Assembly (NCBI GenBank): GCA_036961445.1
Contig: JBALVO010000187.1
Location: 1-5,252, forward strand
Direction: 5' to 3'
DNA length: 5,252 nucleotides
From: JBALVO01 sp036961445
GTDB taxonomy: Bacteria; Pseudomonadota; Gammaproteobacteria; Pseudomonadales; Halieaceae
This document shows, piece by piece, positions 1-5,252 of this stretch (positions are counted from its first letter, which is position 1; every line of letters begins with the position of its first letter). The notes under the pieces were generated by a model, which had not been told where the DNA came from, made no database searches, and saw only the letters and a program-made list of their open reading frames with translations. Position numbers and translations under genes: made by a program.

Positions 1-2018
1 GCACTTTGGTCAATTTGTCGTTTGCGTCCCAGCTCGGTTTCTTTTGGGAGTACGGACAAGCAATTGGATTTGACGCTGCAATCGCCGCAGCCCTCACAAA
101 CCTCGTCGTTGATATAAAGGCGTTTGGCAGGATCCTCTACGATACCTTTTTTGCGGCGTCGACGTTTTTCCGCCGCGCAAGTCTGTTGGTAGATGAGCAC
201 CGATGTGCCTTCGAATTCCCGCAGTTGTTTTTGTAGTGTGTCCATCTCATCGCGATGGTGCAGGGTATAGCCTGGTATGCCCTGGAACTGGCCGTGCCAA
301 CGACCAGGCTCGTCGCTTACCAGCGCAATACGCCGCACGCCCTCGCCACGCAATTGATAGATCAGGTCCTCTACTTCAAGGGTGCCGTCTATGGGTTGCC
401 CACCGGTCATGGCGACCGCGTCATTGTAAAGGATCTTGTAGGTGATATTCACGCCCGCACTGACTGCCGCGCGAATCGCCAGGATGCCCGAGTGAAAGTA
501 GGTGCCATCACCCAGGTTTTGGAATACATGCTTGGTATCGGTAAAAGGAGCCTGCCCGATCCATGTGGCACCCTCACCGCCCATCTGGGTGAAAGTGTGG
601 GTGTCCCTGTCTGGCATCCAGGTGGCCATGTAGTGGCAACCAATGCCACCTAGCGCGTGACTACCCTCCGGGACGCGGGTGGAGGTATTGTGTGGGCATC
701 CGGAACAGAAATGTGGCACCCGCTCAATAATATCGCGTGGTTGTGCCAAAGACGTTTCTTTTTGTTCTATCCAGGCGATACGCTGGTCCATGGTTTCAGA
801 TTGGTAGAAGCGCTTAATGCGCGCGCCGATAGCCAACGCGACCATGGCTGGCGTAAGCTCTGCCAGGTTGGGCAAGAGATCCCGACCGTCTTCATCAAAT
901 TCGCCGATAACCCGTGGCCGTCCCGCGACCGGGTAGTTGTACAACTGACCGGTAAGTTGGTCCTCGATGATTGAACGTTTTTCCTCCACTACCAGGATTT
1001 CTTCCAGCCCCTCGGCAAAGTCGTGAGTCGTGCGGGGTTCCAAAGGCCAGGGCATACCGACTTTATAGACGCGCATGCCAATTTCCGCTGCAACGGCTTC
1101 GGTAATACCCATGTCTTCCAGGGCCTGCATTACATCAAGATAAGCCTTGCCGGTAGTAATGATGCCAAATCGCGGCTGCGGGCTGTCGATCACGATTTTG
1201 TTGATGTTATTGACCCGGGCAAATTCGCGCGCGGCGTATATCTTGTACTTGTTAAGGCGCAGTTCCTGTTCCAGTGGTTTGTCCGGCCAGCGGCCATGCA
1301 GGCCATCCGCGGGTAGTTCGAATTCCTCCGGGGTTACGATCTGGATACGGTGGGGGTCAATATCTGCAGAAATCGCTGAATCCATGTTCTCGGTAATGGC
1401 TTTGAGTGCTACCCAGCAGCCGCTGTAGCGTGACAGCTCCCAGCCATAGACACCCAGGTCCAGCACTTCCTGCACGTTAGAGGGGCTCAGGACAGGGACG
1501 GAGGCGCCAATAAACATATGCTCGGATTGGTGTGGCAGAGTGGAAGATTTGCAGGCGTGATCATCTCCAGCCACTGCCAGCACACCACCGTATTTGGAGG
1601 TGCCAAAAGCGTTGGCGTGTTTAATGACGTCCATGCTGCGATCGACGCCCGGTCCCTTGCCGTACCACATGCCAAATACACCGTCGTATTTCGCACCTTC
1701 AAACAAATTGGTTTGTTGGCTGCCCCAGACGGCAGTGGCAGCCAGGTCCTCGTTAGTGCCCGGTTGGAAATAGACATTGTGCTTTTCCAGCCAGGGGGCT
1801 GCCTTCCACATGGCCAGGTCAACGCCACCTACCGGTGAACCGCGGTAGCCGGAGATATATGCGGCTGTATTCAGGCCGCGCTGCAGGTCGCGCTGATGTT
1901 GCAGCATGGGCAGGCGCACTAGCGCCTCAATACCTGTCATATACGCTCGGGTAGTATCCAGTGCGTACTTGTCATCAAGGGAAACTTTTCTTACAGGCTT
2001 GGCATTATTGTTATCCAT
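1..2018 (-). CDS. Indolepyruvate:ferredoxin oxidoreductase, long fused type (partial, C-terminus beyond left edge)
   Basis: Expected reaction: thiamine-diphosphate and Fe-S dependent oxidative decarboxylation of indolepyruvate or other aryl-pyruvates to the acyl-CoA, with ferredoxin as electron acceptor; cytoplasmic, in aromatic amino-acid catabolism. The frame is open for 672 codons from ATG at 2018 to the left edge. Visible in order: an N-terminal pyruvate-oxidoreductase-like domain with GYRGSPVGGVD at residues 58-67 or so; a CSGCPHN motif (Cys438, Cys441); a TPP-binding segment starting GDGTYFHSG (503-511) and closing at YNDAVAMTGGQP (531-542); and a Fe-S motif CEGCGDC (Cys641, 644, 647) plus Cys653. 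Fused proteobacterial members are about 1,150-1,200 residues, so roughly 500 residues (the gamma-type domain and a C-terminal extension) should lie to the left. The start is fixed by a strong Shine-Dalgarno site. It is the third gene of a leftward operon. Substrate preference cannot be read from the sequence; phenylpyruvate or other aryl-pyruvates are possible. Confidence 0.95.
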   Translation of the reverse strand, partial: MDNNNAKPVRKVSLDDKYALDTTRAYMTGIEALVRLPMLQHQRDLQRGLNTAAYISGYRGSPVGGVDLAMWKAAPWLEKHNVYFQPGTNEDLAATAVWGSQQTNLFEGAKYDGVFGMWYGKGPGVDRSMDVIKHANAFGTSKYGGVLAVAGDDHACKSSTLPHQSEHMFIGASVPVLSPSNVQEVLDLGVYGWELSRYSGCWVALKAITENMDSAISADIDPHRIQIVTPEEFELPADGLHGRWPDKPLEQELRLNKYKIYAAREFARVNNINKIVIDSPQPRFGIITTGKAYLDVMQALEDMGITEAVAAEIGMRVYKVGMPWPLEPRTTHDFAEGLEEILVVEEKRSIIEDQLTGQLYNYPVAGRPRVIGEFDEDGRDLLPNLAELTPAMVALAIGARIKRFYQSETMDQRIAWIEQKETSLAQPRDIIERVPHFCSGCPHNTSTRVPEGSHALGGIGCHYMATWMPDRDTHTFTQMGGEGATWIGQAPFTDTKHVFQNLGDGTYFHSGILAIRAAVSAGVNITYKILYNDAVAMTGGQPIDGTLEVEDLIYQLRGEGVRRIALVSDEPGRWHGQFQGIPGYTLHHRDEMDTLQKQLREFEGTSVLIYQQTCAAEKRRRRKKGIVEDPAKRLYINDEVCEGCGDCSVKSNCLSVLPKETELGRKRQIDQS

Positions 2019-2022
2019 AGTG

Positions 2023-2030
2023 ACTCCTTT
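2023..2030 (-). promoter_or_regulatory. Ribosome binding site of the indolepyruvate oxidoreductase gene
   Basis: Read on the minus strand this is AAAGGAGT, a near-perfect Shine-Dalgarno sequence whose GGAG core lies about 7 bases before the ATG at 2018. It overlaps the TAA stop codon (2029-2031) of the preceding lipoprotein gene, so ribosomes finishing that gene end directly on this site. This fixes the start and suggests that the two genes are co-translated. Confidence 0.85.
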
Positions 2031-2637
2031 AATGCATCTCTAAACTGCGCTGGCCGATGGCTGTCGGGGTGCCACGCTGCTCTACACCATTTTGCCCGGT
2101 TTCCGGGCTCGAATCGTTGTTCAGTGCCCGCGGCAGAGGCTTCAGTAACGAACCTCCCCAGCGGTGTTGTGTCATCTTACCTGTCAGGTCACCAACATCC
2201 ACTACCGAAATGAGGCCCAGGAACGGCTGTACCGCCTGGCCGCCACCGTGATTGTCCCATTCGGAACGTGCGCTGGCAGTCAATTGATGTTGGCGGTTGA
2301 ACGTTAACAGCAGGAATTCGCCTTTGGCGTGCATTTGTCCCCAGTCGATGGAGAATAAGTCGGCCCCCATGAGTCCCAGGCTTAGCCCCAGCGTGTTTTC
2401 TTTAATGTGCCAGTGTTCCCAGGCCAGTACATAACCATCGCGGGTGGCAGAGATACGTTGCGGCGGCCCCAGGGCGATAAGCGCCTCGCTCAAGCCAGCA
2501 TGCTGCTCTACCTCTGGTATCCCCGATTTTGGCAGCGGCATGCCGAGGTCGTAACGCCATTGAGAACAGGCCGTTAGCAACCACAGAGCCGCAAGAAGAC
2601 TGGCGTATCGTAGTCGGTTAGCTGCTTTGGGATTCAT
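2029..2637 (-). CDS. Putative outer-membrane lipoprotein with BamE-like region, function unknown
   Basis: This is a 202-residue protein with a lipoprotein signal peptide: basic residues in the first 10 positions, a hydrophobic stretch at about 11-22 and the lipobox LTAC with Cys24 as the lipidated residue. Ser follows Cys24, with no Asp at +2, which favours the outer membrane. After it comes a stretch with the sense of a SmpA/OmlA (BamE-like) fold: a helix, the turn ALGPP (55-59), then a strand rich in Trp (LAWEHWH, 71-77) and a later strand LLLTFN (109-114). A glycine-rich hydrophobic segment lies at 83-96, and the C-terminal 40 residues are polar and probably disordered. ATG at 2637 is preferred; a TTG directly upstream (2640) would add one residue. 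No Shine-Dalgarno site is visible. The start lies inside the end of the upstream gene by 20 bases, so translational coupling is likely. I do not recognise a named family; the BamE likeness is inferred from motif pattern only. Confidence 0.8.
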   Translation of the reverse strand: MNPKAANRLRYASLLAALWLLTACSQWRYDLGMPLPKSGIPEVEQHAGLSEALIALGPPQRISATRDGYVLAWEHWHIKENTLGLSLGLMGADLFSIDWGQMHAKGEFLLLTFNRQHQLTASARSEWDNHGGGQAVQPFLGLISVVDVGDLTGKMTQHRWGGSLLKPLPRALNNDSSPETGQNGVEQRGTPTAIGQRSLEMH

Positions 2638-2986
2638 CAATATGTGTCGAGTATTCTGTCAGTACATCGTTTTCATCGAAGAAAAAGATTGCCCGGTCAT
2701 AGCGGGTGTCGATGCGCATACGATTGTACAGGATCAGAATGAGGCCCTCTCCTTCGGAATGTTCGAACAGATAGTAAAGCACTGTTTCGTCGTCCAATGC
2801 TATTAACTGGGAGGGTGGACCCAGCAATGCCAGGACATCCTGGCGTGTGCTGGTACCCTTAACCAACTGTTGCGTTACTGTGGTCTGCCACGCCACATCG
2901 ACACCGCGTTTATTTTCGTACTGGACGCAGGCTGGTAACAAGCTCGTACACAGCAGGGTTATCAGGATAAAATCCGCGCGTTTCAT
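2618..2986 (-). CDS. Small lipoprotein with BamE/SmpA-like domain
   Basis: This is a 122-residue lipoprotein, first gene of the leftward operon. A lysine-arginine start, a hydrophobic stretch at about 6-18 and the box LLPAC put the lipidated cysteine at residue 20, followed by Val, consistent with outer-membrane sorting. Residues 43-110 match the general plan of SmpA/OmlA (BamE-like) domains: a G-T-S-T-R-Q-D-V helix start (44-51), the turn LLGPP (54-58), an aromatic strand (VLYYLFEH, 69-76) and a final strand FFFDENDVL (101-109) ending near a charged turn. BamE itself is a small lipoprotein of the outer-membrane protein assembly complex, but this protein is not assigned as BamE here. ATG at 2986 is chosen over TTG at 3004 because it gives a normal signal peptide start and has GGAG 10 bases upstream. 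The end overlaps the next gene by 20 bases. The role is unknown. Confidence 0.82.
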   Translation of the reverse strand: MKRADFILITLLCTSLLPACVQYENKRGVDVAWQTTVTQQLVKGTSTRQDVLALLGPPSQLIALDDETVLYYLFEHSEGEGLILILYNRMRIDTRYDRAIFFFDENDVLTEYSTHIDESQSS

Positions 2987-3038
2987 TTGAGCCGATCTCC
3001 GCAAAGAGTCAGTTTACAGAATAGGCCATTAACGGCGG

Positions 3039-3049
3039 TTGTGACACAA
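3039..3049. repeat. Perfect 11-bp palindrome, candidate operator
   Basis: TTGTGACACAA consists of two 5-base arms around a central A. It lies about 53 bases before the leftward ATG at 2986 and 66 bases before the rightward ATG at 3116, a position suited to an operator acting on either promoter. It is short enough to occur by chance, so assignment as a binding site is inference only. Confidence 0.3.
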
Positions 3050-3071
3050 TGAAATGGTGTTGGAACAGTTA

Positions 3072-3082
3072 GTTTCTGAAAC
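3072..3082. repeat. Perfect 11-bp palindrome, candidate operator of the rightward operon
   Basis: GTTTCTGAAAC consists of two 5-base arms around a central T, 33 bases before the hydratase start. Such spacing would overlap a promoter of the rightward genes. The half-site resembles the kind bound by fatty-acid-responsive TetR-family repressors, but the arm order does not match the PsrA consensus I know, so no regulator is named. Confidence 0.3.
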
Positions 3083-3104
3083 AAGAGAATACAGATGATT
3101 GCTC

Positions 3105-3108
3105 GGAG
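3105..3108 (+). promoter_or_regulatory. Ribosome binding site of the hydratase/isomerase gene
   Basis: GGAG lies 7 bases before the ATG at 3116, standard spacing, and supports this start over any internal Met. The corresponding N-terminus begins directly with the first strand of the crotonase fold, as in the family. Confidence 0.7.
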
Positions 3109-3115
3109 TTAAGCT

Positions 3116-3880
3116 ATGTTTGAAACACTGGAAGTTGGTACGCAGGGCGCAATCGGGTCACTCTGGCTCAATCGCCCCGAACGACTCAATGCTCTTTCCA
3201 CCCTTGTACTGAAGGAACTGGCCCAGGCCGCACGATGGTTTGATGAACAACCTGAAGTTCGTGTCGTTATTGTCGGGGGGCGGGGCAGGGCATTTTCCGC
3301 CGGAGCCGATCTTGATGGCTTTCCCACTGTGGGTGATGAGGGTTTACGCGATGCAGCAGATGCGGGGCGACTCATGGCAGATGCGCTGGAGAAGATGCGC
3401 GCGCTGAGCATCGCCCGCATTCAGGGCTGGTGTGTTGGTGGCGGGCTGGTATTGGCCGCTGCCTGTGATTTGCGGGTTGCTACCGAGTCGGCCCGTTTTT
3501 CCATTCCCGAAATTGATCTGGGCATCCCTCTGGCCTGGGGGGGGATTCCACGTCTGGTGCGGGAGATTGGTCCGGCCCTGACCAAGGAGTTGGTAATAAC
3601 CTGCAGGGAGTTTGACGCCGCGGAGGCCAGATCTGCTGGCTTTTTGAATCGTGTGGTCCTTGAGGCCGAGCTGGATTCGGTGGTGCAGGCGTTGGCCGAG
3701 CAGGTTGCGGCCAAGCCTTTTCTGCCCGTCGCAGCCACCAAGGCGCATGTCAACGCCGTTACCTCGCAAATGGTTGGTATAATGCATGCCTGGTCTGATG
3801 CTGACGGTTTGGTAGGGGGATTGCTTGACCCGGAGTGCAGTGCTGCACGCGCTGAGTATGTGAAAGCCCGCGGTCGTTAG
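3116..3880 (+). CDS. Enoyl-CoA hydratase/isomerase (crotonase) family protein with altered active site
   Basis: This 254-residue protein has normal length for a single crotonase-fold domain, a cytoplasmic hexamer or trimer type enzyme on acyl-CoA substrates. Visible family marks: LNRPERLNAL (18-27), the first oxyanion-hole and CoA loop FSAGADL (60-66), the second oxyanion-hole loop GWCVGGG (104-110), ACDLRVA (116-122), and PEIDLGIP (131-138) followed by GGIPRLVR (142-149). Of the two glutamates of classical hydratase, the one equivalent to rat Glu164 is present (Glu132); the one equivalent to rat Glu144 is Val112. This argues against a classical hydratase and suits an isomerase or another crotonase activity such as decarboxylation or thioester hydrolysis; the family contains all of these. 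The gene precedes the malonyl-CoA decarboxylase gene by 35 bases, probably in one operon, so a malonyl-CoA or short-chain acyl-CoA role is possible but unproven. No specific gene symbol is given. Confidence 0.93.
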   Translation: MFETLEVGTQGAIGSLWLNRPERLNALSTLVLKELAQAARWFDEQPEVRVVIVGGRGRAFSAGADLDGFPTVGDEGLRDAADAGRLMADALEKMRALSIARIQGWCVGGGLVLAAACDLRVATESARFSIPEIDLGIPLAWGGIPRLVREIGPALTKELVITCREFDAAEARSAGFLNRVVLEAELDSVVQALAEQVAAKPFLPVAATKAHVNAVTSQMVGIMHAWSDADGLVGGLLDPECSAARAEYVKARGR

Positions 3881-3903
3881 AATTACATAAAACAGATATT
3901 TTG

Positions 3904-3908
3904 AAAGG
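3904..3908 (+). promoter_or_regulatory. Ribosome binding site of the malonyl-CoA decarboxylase gene
   Basis: AAAGG with 7 bases before the ATG at 3916. The 35-base gap from the hydratase stop codon shows no hairpin, so read-through from the upstream gene is expected. Confidence 0.6.
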
Positions 3909-3915
3909 TTTTACT

Positions 3916-5252
3916 ATGGCTGAAAAATTACCGAACAAGGAACTGCCTGACAGGCCTGTGGCAGGGACTATGAATGCTCTGGGGCGCACGCTGGGCTCTG
4001 TTATGGAGGCAGGTCGGGAAATTCTGGCTAAACGACGCATGGTTGTTCCCGTGCAGCCTAATTCCGCAGCGGCGTTAGTCGCCCTGTGTCAGGAATTGCT
4101 GGAGCATCGCGGTGAGGCTTCCGGCCTGGCTCTGGCCAGTGAAATAACGCAGGGTTATCGGCAATTGGCGGAGATGCACAGGATGGAGTTTTTTACCAGC
4201 CTGGCGGAAAAATTTGAGGCGGACGCCGGGGCAATTCTCACTGCAGCTGAGCAGTATCGAGACAATCCCGACCTGGATCATCTGTGGGCCATCACCCGCG
4301 CGGTAGAAGCGCCTCGTCTGAAGCTTTTTAGGCGTATCAATATGGCGCCAGACGGCACCAGAACGCTGGTGGTGATGCGTGGTCATCTATTGGCGGTGTT
4401 GCGCTCCAGTCCGCAATTGAAGGGGGTGGATTCCGACCTCAAACATTTATTTATTTCCTGGTTCAATAAAGGGTTTCTGGAGTTGCGCCGGATTGACTGG
4501 TCATCGCCGGCAATGGTGCTGGAAAAAATAATAGATTACGAGGCCGTGCACGAAATTAACGGTTGGGATGACCTGCGCAGTCGCCTGCGCGAAGACCGCC
4601 GCTGCTTCGCTTTTTTTCACCCTGCCCTGGATAATGACCCCCTGGTTTTTGTCGAGATAGCACTCACTGACGACGTCCCTGGTGCTTTGGCCCCGTTGTT
4701 GATGCAGGAACGAACCGCACCGGTTGCTGATCGGGTCAATACCGTGGTGTTCTATTCAATCAGTAATTGCCACCCCGGTTTGGCGGGAATTACGTTTGGT
4801 AATTTTCTGATAAAGAACGTGGTGGAGGAATTGAAGAAAGAAATCACCACGCTCAAAACATTCGTCACCCTGTCCCCGGTGCCGGGTTTTCGCAAGTGGT
4901 TGCTTAAGGCTGACCTGGATGGACTGGTCGACGCAGCTCTGGTGGACAAGGTAAGGCAACCCCTGGGGCGCGTGGTAGAGGCCAGTGTTTACGATGCGCT
5001 TAATACGTTGTGCGCGCACTATTTACTGCGTGAGAAATTGGGTGAAGCGCCACGGGATCCGGTAGCGCGTTTTCATCTGGGTAATGGCGCGAGACTATAT
5101 CGCTTACACGGTGGTGCAGACCTTTCGCTGAAAGGGCGGGAGCAATCTGCCGGCATTATGGTCAATTATCTGTATGACCTGGAAAAGATTGAGGAGTATC
5201 ACGAGGCGTTCTTTGATAAAGGCACTATTTCTGCGTCACGGGAAGTGACGCG
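3916..5252 (+). CDS. Malonyl-CoA decarboxylase (partial, C-terminal tip beyond right edge)
   Basis: Decarboxylates malonyl-CoA to acetyl-CoA and CO2, either to use malonate or to remove malonyl-CoA that would inhibit or drain other pathways; expected in the cytoplasm, since no leader peptide is visible. The visible 445 residues show both family domains: an N-terminal helical part (about 1-155) and the C-terminal acetyltransferase-like catalytic part. The latter is marked by YSISNCHPGL (280-289), FGNFLIKNVVEEL (294-306), FVTLSPVPGF (316-325), FHLGNGARLYR (386-396) and SAGIMVNYLYDLEKIE (411-426). By alignment with human and Rhodopseudomonas enzymes, the catalytic pair is Ser320 (in LSPVPG) and His387 (in FHLGNG), both present. 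The segment RLHGGADLS (396-404) differs from the usual RINW-[LM]-ADxS. Human is 493 residues and bacterial members are a little shorter, so probably only some 10-25 residues are missing. Malonyl-CoA synthetase is a frequent partner but would lie outside the window. Confidence 0.95.
   Translation, partial: MAEKLPNKELPDRPVAGTMNALGRTLGSVMEAGREILAKRRMVVPVQPNSAAALVALCQELLEHRGEASGLALASEITQGYRQLAEMHRMEFFTSLAEKFEADAGAILTAAEQYRDNPDLDHLWAITRAVEAPRLKLFRRINMAPDGTRTLVVMRGHLLAVLRSSPQLKGVDSDLKHLFISWFNKGFLELRRIDWSSPAMVLEKIIDYEAVHEINGWDDLRSRLREDRRCFAFFHPALDNDPLVFVEIALTDDVPGALAPLLMQERTAPVADRVNTVVFYSISNCHPGLAGITFGNFLIKNVVEELKKEITTLKTFVTLSPVPGFRKWLLKADLDGLVDAALVDKVRQPLGRVVEASVYDALNTLCAHYLLREKLGEAPRDPVARFHLGNGARLYRLHGGADLSLKGREQSAGIMVNYLYDLEKIEEYHEAFFDKGTISASREVT

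Larger units (their letters stand above)
2987..3115. promoter_or_regulatory. Divergent intergenic region with candidate promoters and operators
   Basis: This is the only non-coding stretch over 100 bases and must carry the promoters of both the leftward lipoprotein/oxidoreductase operon and the rightward hydratase/decarboxylase operon. No strong sigma-70 match was found on either strand; the best rightward pair is TTGGAA (3060-3065) with GAGAAT (3085-3090) at a long 19-base spacing, which is weak. Two perfect 11-base palindromes lie here and are listed separately. No regulator gene is adjacent in the window. Confidence 0.5.

Noticed and set aside
1487..1828. Minus-strand open frame in a different register from the oxidoreductase
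   Set aside because: It lies wholly inside the real gene in another frame, and its translation is low-complexity with no family likeness.
6..1838. Several plus-strand open frames (for example 6-236, 255-653, 657-974, 1023-1316, 1518-1838) opposite the oxidoreductase
   Set aside because: They are antisense to a continuous 672-codon minus-strand frame with clear family motifs; their translations show no recognisable domain and no ribosome sites, so they are shadows.
2987..3004. TTG start at 3004 for the first lipoprotein, giving 128 residues
   Set aside because: It would add six residues ahead of an otherwise typical signal peptide and would place the GGAG ribosome site inside the coding region.
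3109..3787. Minus-strand frames opposite the hydratase (3109-3420, 3344-3787, 3421-3753)
   Set aside because: They are antisense to a well-supported crotonase gene; their Ser/Arg/Ala-rich translations are typical of shadow frames.
3881..3915. Possible terminator between the hydratase and decarboxylase genes
   Set aside because: The 35 bases are AT-rich but contain no stem with a following T-run.
3759..5019. Minus-strand frames opposite the malonyl-CoA decarboxylase (3759-4040, 4075-4386, 4752-5019)
   Set aside because: The plus-strand gene has continuous family motifs across this whole stretch; the opposite frames have none.

Overview
The window reads as bacterial chromosome with tightly packed genes, moderate G+C content, Shine-Dalgarno sites and two lipoproteins with gammaproteobacterial-type signal peptides. 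The fused, ferredoxin-type indolepyruvate oxidoreductase, the bacterial malonyl-CoA decarboxylase and the BamE-like lipoproteins fit a heterotrophic proteobacterium, most likely a gammaproteobacterium. A marine lineage is possible but is a guess from gene content only.

Layout: two divergent transcription units share a roughly 130-bp intergenic region (2987-3115). Leftward (minus strand) are a short lipoprotein (2618-2986), a second, overlapping lipoprotein (2029-2637) and then, 10 bp on, a very large gene that leaves the window at position 1. That gene is an indolepyruvate:ferredoxin oxidoreductase of the long fused type, and 672 codons are visible without interruption. It occupies almost all of 1-2018, so the many smaller open frames there are shadows. 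Rightward (plus strand) are an enoyl-CoA hydratase/isomerase family protein (3116-3880) and, 35 bp on, a malonyl-CoA decarboxylase (3916 to the right edge), which lacks only its extreme C-terminus.

Function: both units are about CoA thioesters. The leftward oxidoreductase would turn aryl-pyruvates from aromatic amino-acid transamination into aryl-acetyl-CoA, CO2 and reduced ferredoxin. The rightward pair acts on acyl-CoAs: malonyl-CoA is decarboxylated to acetyl-CoA, and a crotonase-fold enzyme that lacks one of the two classical hydratase glutamates acts on an unknown acyl-CoA. The two BamE-like lipoproteins have no obvious link to this metabolism and are the least explained part of the window.

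No RNA genes, mobile elements, CRISPR arrays, long repeats or convincing terminators were seen. There is no strong sign of a new defence or mobile system here. The items most worth a second look are the paired lipoproteins fused transcriptionally to a redox enzyme, the altered active site of the crotonase, and two short perfect palindromes between the divergent operons.
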